64,000 nucleotides of DNA from Xylogone sp. PMI_703 (Eukaryota; Ascomycota; Leotiomycetes). Both the position numbers and the translations under genes were made by a program. Location of the stretch: contig JAJTUQ010000004.1 of assembly GCA_021399445.1 (NCBI GenBank), positions 1,922,001 to 1,986,000 of the forward strand, in the 5' to 3' direction. The notes under the pieces were generated by a model that was given only the letters and a program-made list of their open reading frames with translations, ran no database searches and was not told the DNA's origin. Of this stretch, positions 23,016 through 36,300 are shown piece by piece. The first letter of the stretch is position 1; the number at the start of each line of letters is the position of its first letter.

Positions 23016-24867
23016 TTGTGTCGTTTGGAGGGCGAATTATGAACCCGATGAAGAGGGAAACATCTGGCGATATTCTTCGCGAATATATTTATTTTTTCGT
23101 TGAGCGGGATAAAAGTTACTGAAATCCGAAACTTTCCATCCAGCACACTTCTAAAAAAAAATCCAAGGCATGCATGGCTACTCATTCATTCAAGGAAATT
23201 AGTTTGCAAGTCTTAGGCTAGTTGTCATGTGTTGTTGTACAGTGGACAGCGAAGGAGAAGGAGAAAGCAAGCTGCATATAACGCTTTACCATAATATAAT
23301 CTCAAGGTATTATGAATCAAATTGAATCAGTCTCCTGGAATAAGCCCGGGACCTTGGTCCAGCTACAGCAGCTGAGGCTAAGATTTGACGTGTGGGCCAG
23401 AATCAGCGAACGATCACTTTGGAGGTCCTAGTGGCTGTTATTCTTTCATTTTCTGTGATTGAATGTTTAACATATATGCTCCCAACCTGTATTATTTTCC
23501 TACAAGGCCACTATACTCTCACTCTCAGATGATTGCTATTCATTATTAAACATGAGCCTCATTCAAGACCGTACCGTGGCCATGAGGCTTTCCCGCAGCA
23601 AGATGATACCCACTTACAAATGTCGATTGCCCTGTAAATCCATAATGCTATCTTACTGAAAGCGACCGAAAGCGTTATTTCAACCTTAAGCGATGACATG
23701 CTAGCACAAATGTCCTAACATGACATAAGCTATAATTCCCTTCTTGAGGATTTATCGTCTAGTATCTCATGAAAACTGCTCTGCAAAAGTTGGTATTATA
23801 TGTGAAATATGTCTGGCCAAAAGATCTAACCCTTATGATAGTTACTTACTGAATCATATCCACAAAATTGGTGTCTCTTATTACCATCTCCGTTCATGCT
23901 GAGTTAGGGAAGTAGATATTTTGTAGCGCTGGTGGTGTAGTTTTTGTGGTGCCATGCCTAGCAAGCCTCTGGCCTTTGTAGAATGCCTAATCAAAAACTC
24001 ATTGGTAGTTACCAATCTATCCGGATATACCGAGCAGATATATGGTTCATTTTTTAAATAAACATTTATGGTTTTAGATAGCTCTACACTGGGCGACTTG
24101 TCGACTGCATCCATCCATCCGGAGATTCTGAGAAAGTAATCAAGGCCCATGCGACAGCACTTGTTAGTATTCAAATTTCATTTGTTCTGAACGGGCCAAT
24201 GCTACAAATGAGAAATCTGCCAGTATGGTCTGTTGTAATTGCAGGACGGTACAAAATCTCCATGTAACAAAGCATGTATGGCAAGGCAACAAGAATAAAT
24301 GTCTACCGAGGTATACCACGCTTTAATCCTCGATTGCTAAGCTATTGTTACCGTGCTGATTAAATGTTTTGATGATAATTCTGTTAAATCATAGTTGAGG
24401 CAACGTATTGAAACTCAAGCCATAGATCCACTTTCACAACCTTGTCCGCACTTGCATGATTAGTCTTTGCAACTTTATGCCGCCCTCGAATCGGCTCTAG
24501 GACGTTTAATAATACCCCATTTTAATGACGCCACAACCCAAGAGTTTAATGTAGTCCGCTACCATTTTGGTTAGTGAGATAAATACTAAACAAGAAAATG
24601 TCAGTCACTTCAGGTTACACACTATGTTAGTTGATGCCAAAATTGGCAACCCAACAAACATTGTTCCAAAGTCATGGGAATACCATCCAAATGCTTATGT
24701 TGATTACTTGAGGATAAGTGGTCATAAGCGTTGGAGGAGAGAGGAACCTCATGTATATAAAGCAAGATGCCATCTGTGATAAAATAAAACATCCCTTGAA
24801 CTATAACATCAACACATTCAATTACCTTATCTTATAGCTAGAAACTCGTCAAATTGCGCTTGAAAAT
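23016..24867. other. Gene-poor spacer, nothing recognised
   Basis: 1.85 kb of AT-rich DNA between the transposon and the nitrilase gene. A 97-codon minus-strand frame (23881-24174) and a 70-codon plus frame (24567-24779) have no recognisable features. The last 100 bp should hold the nitrilase promoter; a TATATAA box lies at about 24754. Confidence 0.4.
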
Positions 24868-25939
24868 ATGGCAGAAACTGTACGACTCGGCGCCGTGCAA
24901 GCTGAACCTGTCTGGCTTGATCTCCAAGGTAGTGTGAAAAAGACCATTGACATCATCCACGATGCTGGTCAAAAAGGCATAAATGTGCTCGGTTTTCCTG
25001 AGGTTTGGATCCCAGGTTACCCATGGTAGGGCACTTTCTCAAACTCTTTTGTCATCTGCTAACATTGCCTTATTGTAAGGGGCATGTGGACACAGAATAG
25101 CAGTCAAAACTCATCAATGGTTCACAGATACATGGCCAATTCTCTGCGCCGCGAATCCCCTGAGATGGATGCAATCAAAGAAGCTGTCAAAGAGGCAGGT
25201 ATCTTCGTTGTTCTTGGTTATAGTGAACGCGACGGTGGGTCTCTATATATGGCGCAATCCTCTATCTCTCCGGAGGGTATCATCGTCTCACACCGCCGTA
25301 AAATTAAACCTACGAATGCTGAACGCACGATTTGGGGCGAAGGTCAAGCTCCCTCTTTGAAAAGTGTAGTTGATACACCGTTTGGGAAAGTCGGTGCTTT
25401 ATGCTGCTTTGAGCATTACCAGCCTTTGCTAAGGTATTATCAATACTGGCAGAGGGAGCAGATCCATGTTGCAGCCTGGCCACCATTTTTTGACGTCCCA
25501 CAGGGAAGCTCGAAGGGCTTTCAAGCAAGCCCAGCGGCTTCTTTATTAGCAAGTCGATTCATGGCAATAGAAGGACAAATGTTCGTGATTGTGAGCACGC
25601 AACTTGTCAAAGAAGAGAATCTACACTCAATGCATTTGGTGGAAGCTGGTAAAACTGATAAGGTAATGTACAATATAGCTCTCTTCTCTGATACTTATCG
25701 ACTAATTTATATCTTCCTTGTAGGCCGCAGGAGGATTTGCTATGATATACGGTCCAGATGGTAGGGAATTGGTTGAAGCATTGGCACCTGATCAAGAAGG
25801 AATTCTACAAGCCGATGTCACTTTGTCAAATATTGACTACTCAAAGACGTTGTTAGATCCCGTGGGTCAATATTCTAGGCCAGATATGTTAAGTCTATTG
25901 GTCAATACGAAAGAAGGGAAGCATGTTGTCGAGGAGTAG
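24868..25939 (+). CDS. Nitrilase-superfamily C-N hydrolase, 318 aa
   Basis: Exons 24868-25025, 25080-25662 and 25724-25939 join in phase (introns 54 and 61 bp) into 318 aa. The Glu-Lys-Cys triad is visible: Glu in [12 protein letters not shown] (exon 1), Lys in [12 protein letters not shown], and Cys in [12 protein letters not shown]. The sequence around the Cys has Phe where aliphatic nitrilases and cyanide hydratases usually have Trp (CWEH). The family hydrolyses nitriles to acids or amides; spiral-forming fungal nitrilases have this length. Start at 24868 is the first ATG and is followed at once by the conserved beta strand [11 protein letters not shown]. It lies upstream of a Zn2Cys6 regulator on the same strand. 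No lesions; the real substrate is unknown. Confidence 0.92.
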
Positions 25940-26372
25940 GCCTTTGTTGGATGTTTATGGGGGAGATGAAGAACACATGAAAATGAGTTATTATTCTTCT
26001 AAGTTAGAACTTATTTGATATAACGTTTTTCAATACTGCTATGATCGGCTATGTTCTATTATACTCATAGTCTAGTCTGTTGTCCCAAATGGTTGATTAG
26101 AAATCGATTAACTGGACCTTAGGTTGGTTTTGCTCTAGCGGTTTGCTTTGTAATCACAGTTGTACTTTTATACGCCCGGAGAGATTGTCTAGTACCTGTG
26201 CCTTTGAAAGCGAGATGAGATCGGATTTATCAGACTTCCCCTTCTGTTATCGAAAAGAAATACATCTCGAAGAGATAAGTCACTCTGATAGTGTTTATTC
26301 CATCCCATGCAAGGCAACTGAAGCACCCAAATCTCTTCTCCAACCAGTTTTTTTTAAGTCGCTGAGGTAGTC
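25940..26372. promoter_or_regulatory. Intergenic, 3' end of nitrilase and promoter of regulator
   Basis: 433 bp without a supported gene. It contains the nitrilase 3' flank and presumably the promoter of the Zn2Cys6 gene. No operator-like inverted repeat stood out. Confidence 0.4.
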
Positions 26373-28255
26373 ATGAGCAGAGGGATATCGAATACTGCCA
26401 TGAACGCATGTACTACATGCAAGAGCGGTAAACGCAAGTGCAGTAGAGCCAGGCCATCATGTGCATATTGCGCCCGGTTCGTTCTGAAAATGATCCTTTC
26501 ACTCTCTCATACTTACCAATTTGATATTCTATAGCATTGGTCGTAAGTGTCTCTATCTGGAAGATTCGTTTCAGTTGCCAAATACTACCTCTTTCCAACC
26601 GCTTATATCTGAAGGAGGAGGAGGGGGCGAAAGTCCAAATTCATTGACGTCTCCTTCGCCAAATATATCTCCGGGGCTAGGTTACGCAAGTGTCATCTTA
26701 GATCTTAGCCATCTCTTCTGTAATGCACTTCGCCAACCAATGGTAGATGATATAGTGAGGACTCAGGCGAGGGTAATTCTCCAATCCTTCGAGAAGGCTC
26801 AAGTAGTTACGGAGATGTACTTTAATACCATTTACGAGCGGATGCCAGTAATATCGAAGAAGCGATTTCTTGAACGCTTGCCGTCACTACTGGTGAATGC
26901 TCCCGCCGATTTCGTCACATTATGTCTTTGCATGCTCCTTATTCAGCAGCATCCAGTGGGGGAGGATCAGAGCATGCAATCATCACTTTATGCAACTGTT
27001 AAGAGTATGGTAAGTCTACTAGAATCTGCGGGATATTTGTCCCTTTATGCGGTTCAATGTAGGCTTCTGATAGCTTTCTATGAAATCGGTCACGGTATAT
27101 ACCCAGCAGCCTCAATATCTATTGGCGCATGTGTAAAAATATCACGATCCATCGGCATACATAGGAGCAAGGCATTCCTCTTGAAGGATAATATAGCAAA
27201 AGTGGAGAGAGAAGAAGAAAGGAGGGTATGGTGGGCAGTGGTCAATCTTGACAGGTGAGTTACTTGCATTTCAATGTGGAATAAAAATATGATCGAAGCG
27301 TTAGCACATTGGTAGTCACATTGCGTCTAGTAGTGACAGAATAACATCAGATTTGCCAGCCTTTATAATGGAGGTGCCTTTCTGGATGCAGAGGACCCAA
27401 AGACCGGGGATCTACTGCCCGTTGATGATCAGATATGGGCGGAAAATGTATGCCTCTCTTGGAAACCCTTGAACAGTTCTGTTAACCAAGTTTAACAGCT
27501 TCTTCCAGAAGTATTCCATACTGTCAATCTTACACCATCATATGACCCTTCCATGGGAGCATTCGCACGAGAATGTCAGGTATCACACTTGGCCGGGCAA
27601 ATTCTGCGACATGTTTTTGATCTTCCGGTTGATCCTGAGACTCATGAAAGTAGAGGCTTGCAGTTGGAGCAGACCTTGCTAGCGTTTGTTATTCCTATGG
27701 TGAAAGATCACAGAGATGGCGTGCTCTGCACGGCAGTGGGGATATCAAGCAGGCGAGTAGCGATTTCATCTTAACTGTGATATTCTTTTTGACTTTATCA
27801 CCAGCGCTCTATTCATGCTATTTGACTCCAGTCAGTTTCAATATCAGAACGATGAAACTAGGATATCATACATTATAAACCACTTGGACGTGTTATCATT
27901 GCGAATCGCCGAATACGCTGCACGCCTATTCTATGATGAGAAGAACATAGCATACGAGTTCTTGTCGCCATTTCTTCCGCATGCGCTCTACCAGGCTGCG
28001 GTGATGCAGTTTCGATTATGGAAGCAAACCAATGAGCTACGTTACAAAGAACAGTGTGAATCTCTGAAAACAATCTTGATGTATTATAGTAGGCGGTGGC
28101 TAGTTGCGGGTATATACTCTCCTCTTGCTATTGTGCTCTGGACCGTGCTTCAGCTAATCATAAGAGTAGAGAAATATCTCAGAGCTTTGCAGAGGATTAG
28201 TGGAGACTGGCCACGTGGAGTGCCTCCTCCCGACGAGATATTATACCAGCCTTAA
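26373..28255 (+). CDS. Zn2Cys6 transcription factor with fungal-specific middle homology region, 538 aa
   Basis: Five exons are inferred: 26373-26476, 26535-27254, 27360-27447, 27499-27752 and 27805-28255, giving 538 aa. The six-cysteine cluster starts at residue 13 (C-x2-C-x6-C-x6-C-x2-C-x6-C) and is split by intron 1 just before its last cysteine. A Gly/Pro/Ser linker follows, then the helical fungal_trans domain (EMYFNTIYERMPVIS onward, ERRVWWAVVNLD near the end of exon 2). Intron 4 (27753-27804) starts with GC, in AG|GCGAGT, a recognised minor donor. Intron 2 is long (105 bp) and its acceptor is the least certain border. The protein is a nuclear DNA-binding regulator. It lies between the nitrilase and the reducing PKS and could regulate either, but no binding site was identified. 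Confidence 0.85.
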
Positions 28256-28770
28256 CCTTGTAGGAAGCTGGAATTATCAGGTACTATGAGAAACAATCGG
28301 AGAACTGTAGCGCCATAGAGTCCGTAAAGGCTTGTAAAATTATCTTCGAACTATGGTTCCGATCCGGATACGAAACAGGTGACTACGCGATGTAGCTTTG
28401 TTTAATGCACTTGCGGCCCAGGTTAAGTGACTTAGGAGTTCCTGCGAGTGCGGACCAGGGTTGATAGAGAAATTGTCATATATTAGCTACGCTTAGCGGT
28501 ATTGCTTCGCTGATTAGAAAGCGTTATAAGTAGAGTAACTCTTTTGGGACTGCTTGTTCACTAATCGCAATGCTCAGAAGTGCCTTATTAATAGCCTTTA
28601 TCGGAGTTACTGGATATGTAGTGATAGTTGACTAGGCAAAGGAATGTAATGAATGATCAATGTCAGCATATTGCATTGCTATTATCAAATGATGCACAAG
28701 ATGGTTATGAAAATTATTACATTATGTATTCAATCAGTGAAACAGTTCCATTCTCATCAAGTTTGCTTCA
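28256..28770. other. Intergenic, no gene seen
   Basis: 515 bp of AT-rich DNA between the regulator stop and the hAT-like element. Nothing recognisable on either strand. Confidence 0.45.
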
Positions 28771-28778
28771 TATTTCAA

Positions 28779-29595
28779 GGGTATGCTTGAATCCACTTGA
28801 TCATTTTCTTATTTTCACTTCACACAGACCACTTACTACGGCTAACCTATACAACATTCGCGCTATAACAGTTGACAGTTTGGTACTATTACCAAATCTT
28901 TACATATTTAACTATTTTCTATATATCCAGTCGTCTTATTATAACCAGATTGTTTATCAATTTACTTAAGTATAATTAGCTGAAAATATAAAGGTAATTG
29001 ACGGCTAAAGTACCTAAAACTCGTTGGCCTAAGGTACTTAGGCGTTATAAAGCTTTAGCTTATAGGGCCTTAGGCCTATGGTATGGGCTGCACAGTACAG
29101 TATGGGCTGCACAGTACAGTATGGGCTGCACAGTACAGTATGGGCTGCACAGTACAGTATGGGCTGCACAGTACAGTATGGGCTGCACAGTACAGTATGG
29201 GCTGCACAGTACAGTATGGGCTGCACAGTACAGTATGGGCTGCACAGTACAGTATGGGCTGCACAGTATCGCCAACGCCCTACGGTCGTTGGCTCCTTTA
29301 GCACGCTTACAGGCCTAAAGCCCTGTAAGCGAAGCCACTGTAGGGCCTGTAGCCTGTAGATAGACCGCTCTACAGGCCACACGGGCTGGGCTAGATTAAG
29401 TCAATAATTGAACTGTATTGCATTATTGGGTCTCTTCCTGCAAAATTGTATGCGACCGCGGGGTGAAGTTATGCGAACTATGTGACAATACCAAACTGCC
29501 AACTGTTATGGCGCGAATGTTGCGCAGGTTAGCCGTAGTAAGTGGTCTGTGTGAAGTGAAAATAAGAAAATGATCAAGTGGATTTAAGCATACCC
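28779..29595. mobile_element. Non-autonomous hAT-like element (MITE), 817 bp, with 8-bp target duplication
   Basis: Terminal inverted repeats of about 105 bp (28779 to about 28886 and about 29486-29595) start GGGTATGCTT and differ at only a few positions. Both ends are flanked by the same 8 bp, TATTTCAA (28771-28778 and 29596-29603). An 8-bp duplication is the hallmark of hAT transposition. There is no transposase frame inside, only a minisatellite and GC-rich inverted segments, so it would need a transposase supplied in trans. Family assignment rests on duplication length and repeat structure only. Confidence 0.85.
29082..29268. repeat. Minisatellite, 19-bp unit repeated about 9.8 times
   Basis: The unit ATGGGCTGCACAGTACAGT is repeated head to tail with no variant that I could find, inside the hAT-like element. 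Because 19 is not a multiple of 3, all six frames stay open and give spurious periodic proteins on both strands. Perfect identity between units suggests recent expansion or ongoing homogenisation. Confidence 0.97.
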
Positions 29596-29603
29596 TATTT
29601 CAA

Positions 29604-30348
29604 AAGTCTGAAGGTGTAATCACGTGACAAGTGTTTATTGCATTATCATGGGCTATACAACTAAGTCTTATGGATAAAAGCCAAGAGGACAGGCGTATAA
29701 GGATCATTCTATGGTTGGTTCGAGAAATCGGCAGTTGGTTGCTATTGTTGACCGGAAGATTAACTGTAAGGCCACACAAGGATGAATCGCGTTGAAAATC
29801 AGCTCCCAATATTACGTTAACTATATTTAGACGGATTACATTTCTAAAGAGAATTCTTGCATATGCCTTGTTCTTCCGCAGCAGTCAACAAGATAAAAGT
29901 CCGATGAGCGTAGAGGTAATCGCTCCAGAGATGAATCCGCGGATATAATAACTCCGAAACGGTATGTAGAGATAATGTTCGTAAATACTTAATAATAAGT
30001 CCAATCGGATTGAAGCAATATATGAAGCGATGAGTGTGTATACGTCAGTGTGTGTGTAATTTACTCTACTCATTCTGTAGGGTGTAAGAACTGGCTTCCT
30101 AATCGGGCAAACTATCGCCCCGGAGCATTTGGTGGCTTGAAGAGCTGAGCTGAGAACCAATCTTAGCAGAATAAAAGTACCAGACCAAGTTATTAAATTA
30201 GCGTTTTTCGTAAATAAATCTTGGCTTTATGAGGGGTCTTGGCCTTAATTCGGCGATGAAGTCAAGTAGAATATCCGTTCACTCTCTCCCGTAGGCCCCC
30301 TTTCCTGTTGCGTAGGGCTTGAAGTAATGAAATTGTAAAATTTTGGAT
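29604..30348. promoter_or_regulatory. Upstream region of the reducing PKS, no other gene seen
   Basis: 745 bp between the hAT-like element and the PKS start. It should include the PKS promoter. A short frame, ATG AAA TTG TAA, lies just upstream (30327). No binding motif identified. Confidence 0.4.
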
Positions 30349-33300
30349 ATGATGACAGTCAAAGATGATAGTCAAGGCTTTGAGCCTATTGCAATAGTAG
30401 GGATAGGTAAGTCGAGGTTACACAGAAATCTCTGTCTTGGTACTTACAGACCTTGAGGTTGCAGGTTTGCTGGCGATTCATCGTCACCGTCGAAACTGTG
30501 GGACATGTTGACAGAGGGCCGGTCAGGGCAGTCTGATTTTCCAAAGAACAGATTCAATATTGATAGTTGGTATAACCCAGTTAAAGGTCGCCCGGGGAGT
30601 TTGTACAATAAGGGCGGTTACTTTATAAGCCATGATGATAGCTATCGGGATTTTGACCCCTCATTCTTTGGGATTAGCCCATTAGAAGCAATGACAATGG
30701 ATCCCCAACAACGAAAGCTTCTTGAGGTAGTATATGAGTGTTTTGAGTCAGCTGGAAAGACTCTAGAAGATGTCTCCGGTTCTGAAACAGCTTGTTATGT
30801 TGGATGTTTTAGCACTGAATTTGAACAAATTCAAAACAGGGATCCAGAATACAGCCGCCCGTACCAGTTAACCGTATGAGACTTGTCCCTTCTGCAAGAA
30901 AATGGCTATACTCATACATTGTAGGGGGCTGGGTTGACGATCATCAGCAATCGCGTCAATTATGTGTTTAATCTGAAAGGTCCAAGGTAATTTTGCAACG
31001 GAAAACATTTTTTGAGAATACAGCGAAATTAACTGTAATAGCTTGACTCTAGATACAGCTTGCTCAAGCTCTCTGTATGCTCTCCACTTAGCATGCCAAA
31101 GTTTACTGGCAGGCGATTGCACCGCTGCGGTTGTCGGAGGTGCAAGTCTTGTGACAGCTGTTGAAAAGCATATGAGAAGCCAGACCCTTGGTATATTGTC
31201 TCCCACCTCTACATGTCATACTTTCGATGCATCTGCGGATGGTTTTGGGAGAGGTGATGGTATTGCTGCTATATTAATCAAACGACTATCAGACGCTGTA
31301 AAAGATGGGGATCCAATCAGGGCAGTTATCCGTGCTACGGCGGTCAATTCGTGAGTACCTTGGTCAAAAATATAACCACACCTAACCTTTAAAAGCAATG
31401 GAAAAGGTCCAGGAATCAATCATCCAGGATTGAAATCCCAGGAGGCTGCTATACGAAAAGCGTATGCAAGAGCTGGCTTAGACTTTGATGATACCGGATA
31501 CTTCGAGTGTCACGGCACGGGAACGCCCGTTGGTGACCCAATCGAATGCAGTGCTATTGGTAATGTTTTTGCTGAGGGCAGGACACCTGAAAACCCACTA
31601 TTGATTGGGTCCGTTAAGACAAATCTAGGGCACACTGAGGGTGCGAGCGGCCTAGCTGCTATTATCAAGGCAATTCTCTGTTTTGAGAATGGATATATTC
31701 CACCTACCGTTGGAGTTAAACAGTTGAATCCTAATAGTATGTTTGCTACCTTAGTTCCTAATAACTGTGAGAGCAGCTGGCTAATAATACCTGATCAGTT
31801 GACTTCAGGAACGGTCGCCTGCGTGTAGTTACGTCCCTAACACCATGGCCGAAGAACCACGAATACCGCCGAGCGAGTATCAACGGCTTTGGTTACGGAG
31901 GCGCCAATGCCCATGTCATTCTCGATGCGGCGGACTCTTTTCTCAAAGCAGTACCTGGTCTGGTCTTGAAAGAGAATAGTGGTTACAGTGACAGCATGAA
32001 AAAGAAATATCTTATTGCACTCTCTGCTCATGATCAGGAAACATTGAATCGTAACCAAGCTGCTATTGTGGCAGTATCGTCAAACTACAAAATCTCAGAC
32101 ATAGCTTACACCTTAGCTGCCCATCGCAGCAAGTTACAATACCGCGGATTTAGCGTTTGGCACAATGATTGCTTACCAAGACCACCCGATGAGGGAAATT
32201 TTACAGTTGGAATTTCTAGAGGCGTTGCTCCGAGTTTAGCTTTTGTATTCACTGGTTGGCTAATTGCTCGCCCTGATTAAGGTGCATTCAACTGATCTAA
32301 CTATAGGACAAGGTGCTCAATGGGCTCAAATGGGCTATTCGTTGATTAAACATTTTCCATCAGTGCAACGTACTTTTGAGGAACTGCAAAGGTCGCTCGA
32401 AAAGCTACCAATAACACCAAATTTCAACATCATAGGTAGATGGATGCCTGCATTGCCGGGTGGCATGTGTGCTGACAACTACTAATAGAGATCTTATCCG
32501 CTCCAGAGGAATCGACTACCTTGTACCATTCTGTTCGATCACCAGTGTGCTGTACTGCAGTCCAAATTGCATTAGTTGTCTTACTTAGATCGTGGGGCGT
32601 CAGTCCGATTGCCGTGGTAGGACACTCTGCTGGTATGGTGTTCAATCTGCATTTAACATATGTATAAGAGCGCTAACGAAGCACAGGTGAGATTGCTGCG
32701 GCTTTTGCTGCGGGGCTTCTTACAGCAGCTGAAGCAGTAGCTATTGCCTACTACAGAGGTATTGCGGTTTTGAATTGTAAAGAGCAAGGGGCGATGCTAG
32801 CAGTTGGCCTTGGCGCTGAGGAAGTTCTGCCATATCTCAAGGGTCAGCCCGACGTTATAATTGGATGCCACAATTCTCCACAGAGTGTTACCTTGAGCGG
32901 CGGAGAGTTTGCGGTCGAGAAGATTAGAAAGGTACTAGTGGATGATGGTATTTTTGCCCGGAAGGTGAAAACGTCTGGCAATGCTTATCATTCTCATTTA
33001 ATGAAGGCAGCAGTTGAAGAATTCACGAGGCTGTTCGAGGATGTCTATACCAAGATGGTGCGTTCTCCAGCAAGGGTTAAAGCACCGCGAACACCGCTCT
33101 ATTCTAGTATAACTGGAGAGTTACTTGGTTTAGACATGATACCGTTTAGTCATTGGCGCTCCAATCTAGAGCTACCGGTTCTGTTTAACCAGGCATCTCA
33201 GGTCCTTATTGCTTCTCATCCAACAGCTAACTGCTTCATTGAGATTGGACCTCATAGTGCTCTAGCCGGTCCGGTCAAACAAATTGCAGCTCACCTAGAG

Positions 33301-36300
33301 CTTGACCAATCAAGGTTAGGATATATGCCTTCACTAGTCAGAGGGAAAGATGGAGTAGACAACATGTTGCATCTAGCTGGGACCTTGTTTATTTTAGGCT
33401 ACCCGATAGACTTGGTCCGGGTCACTGCAGTTGAGGAGTTCCGCGAGCAACAAGACGAAGCACCTTTCTATTTAACGGGAAATTTCCTGGTTGATCTCCC
33501 GACATATCAATGGACGTATAAAGGGCTCCTCTGGAAAGAGAGTAGATGGAGTAACGAACTACGCTTTCGGAAACATCCGAGACATGATATCCTTGGAAGC
33601 CTTGAACCTGGAGGATCGCGAAACTCTTTCCTATGGCGTAATCAGCTTCAGCTTAGTTTGGTACCCTGGTTACGAGATCATAAGGTAATTAGCTGTATTC
33701 ATCTTGCTTTGAGATGGCTTCTGCTAATATAATAGATCGGTAATGACTTCGTCTTCCCAGCTGCAGGATATATTGCCATGGCTGTCGAAGCTCTGTCACA
33801 AGTAGCTGAAATAGGAGATACCCTGATCCCCTTACAAGGCTATACAATTCAAGGACTCAAAATTACATCCGCCTTGACTATTCCATCCGAAGGCGCTGTT
33901 GAGACTATGTTTAATATGACAGAGGTACTTTCTCCCGCAAAGGGAAGTTCTCAATGGTTTGAGTTTCGTGTGAGCTCGGTTACAGAAGATGAGAAATGGA
34001 ATGAACACGGAGCTGGTAGGATAGGCCTAATCGAGAGGCACACAGACTCTCCCGAGAGTATACCATTAATCGGGTGAAATAAAGTTTCAAATGGAAAGAG
34101 CTGGTGCACGGCTTTGTCAGCTGTTGGTGTTAAATTTGGGCCAACCTTCCAAGCATTGTCCAATATCAACTTAGATTCAGAAAAGAAAGAGGCTCTTGGG
34201 CAACTAGCATTACAAACTACGAAAGAGCTCATGCCTTTTGAGTCACGCTACCTCATCCACCCAACAGCCCTGGATGGATGTCTCCAGCTATCAGTCATGG
34301 CGGCTCAAAGCAATATGAAATCAGTTTCCAAAGCCTTTCTACCTGTCCTTGTTGAAGATATAACAATATGGTCACCACCAGAATCTGCCTTAGATGCCAA
34401 AAGCGCGATTGTCTATGGTCAAGGCCATTTAAAAGGTCTAAGGTCAGTCAGCGGCGTGGCTAAAGTATTTTCAAATGACGGATATTTGCTTGTTGATGGC
34501 AGACTATCTTTTCTGTCACTTGAAGGTGACCTGATGAACTCGGATGTTGTTATTCCGCGACAACCATACTCTCGTCTTGTGTGGAAACCAGATGTGGATA
34601 GACTAGGAGCGCTGCTAATTCCAGTTAATCATGACAGCCAGAAAGGGATTACATCATCATCAAAGCAGAAGTTTCATTTCATAGATTATATTAATTTGTT
34701 AACTCATAAGGCCCGCCAGTTGAAGGTCCTTCAAATCGGGTCAGAGTCGTTGGTAGATATTGTGAAGGCTTTACACGGAGATTCTCCGTACCCAATATAT
34801 AGCCATTATGGCGTATTAAGTTATAGTGAGTTGGTTATTGAAGATGCGAGGAACATCACACACGGATTTAAAAATATGAATTACCAGCTTCTCGAGAGTG
34901 AGAAATCACTAATAGAACAAAATGTCGATGCTGGTGCTTACGATTTAGTCATTCTGTCCGAGGTTGGTATATAACATAGAGCTTGCTCGTCGAGTTTAGA
35001 TTTGACAGGAATAGATACCAGGTGCGATGGTCAATATCCAAGACCTCGAAGTTTTGAAAGATCTACTGAAGTCTGACGGGAAGTTACTGATTGGTTCGAA
35101 AATTTCTGGACTTCTTCCGCGAGATACATGGGCCATGTACTTCTTAGAAGTAAGTTTGATGAATATAGATAAGTTTGATACTATCCTAGTCGGAGAGTTG
35201 GCACAAAGGTTGAAGGAGTTACCGAGAGATCATGATGTGTTACGACTGGTATAGAACTACCTGACTCTCGATTCGTTCTGGCCCTGAAACTCACATACTA
35301 CTTAGGTTTACAAACGAGACTTACGGCCTCTTGATGAAGAAATTATTAGAATAGCAGAGAAATGCGGAATTTCAGTGTTCACTGTACCACTGCTTGGTGT
35401 TGCTAACGCAGTCCCTCCAGGATCGAAGCTAATAGTGACCGCCGAGATCAATGATCCGCTATTGTATCAGATGGGCGAAGATGAACTGGTGGCTATACAT
35501 TACCTATTTAAGCAAATGTCAACTGCAGTTTGGATCACAAATGGTGGACTTCTTGACGGGTTTGAGCCTGCGAAATCATTGGCTTCAGGATTTGCAAAAA
35601 TTCTCATGAACGAGCAACCATCTTTTCGAATTTCTTGTTTCGATGTCGAACCCCAAGGGAAGGATTTGGCCAGATCAGCTACCTTCATTGTCGATCAGCA
35701 CGTACGACTCCAGGAAGAGAAAGCTTCAGAAGTCGAAATGCATCTAGTGGAGAAGGACGGTCTCGTGTACATCAGTCGATTCCTTCCAGATGGTATAGAA
35801 AATGAAGCGTTCGAGCGTAAAATTAACCCTCCGGTGGAGATAGGAAAGTTCCATCCTAGTCCATCTTTAGAGCTAGACTTTCAGCACGTAGGCAAAATTG
35901 ATAGCTTCTACTACAAATGGAAGAATAAGGATGAGACGAACCTCGGTCCAGAAGATGTGCTAGTAGCACCTCTAGCATATTCTTTAAGCGCAGAGGTTTG
36001 TGAACTCCCAGTTCCTAGAATATTTCGTGCTTATTTATACGTAGGATGTTGCAGTGCTCAAGGGTCAGCAAGAGTCAGAGCACTTCAGTTACGAATCGGT
36101 TGCCCGCATTCTTGCAGTTGGTTCCCAAGTCACAGATTTCCAGGAACATGACCGTGTACTGGTCTTCAAGCCTGGAAAGTTCGATAGCTCATTTGTAGTG
36201 AATCAGAGGATGTGTCAGAAGTTGCTGCTGGATGAGAAGGTTGAAGAGTTGGTCGGGGTGCTCCTGCCGACCTGTTCTGCAATACACGCGTTAAGAAATA

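Noticed and set aside
29038..29382. Long open frames on both strands with 19-residue periodic protein
   Set aside because: They are produced by the 19-bp minisatellite, which leaves all frames open; the encoded pattern has no independent support.
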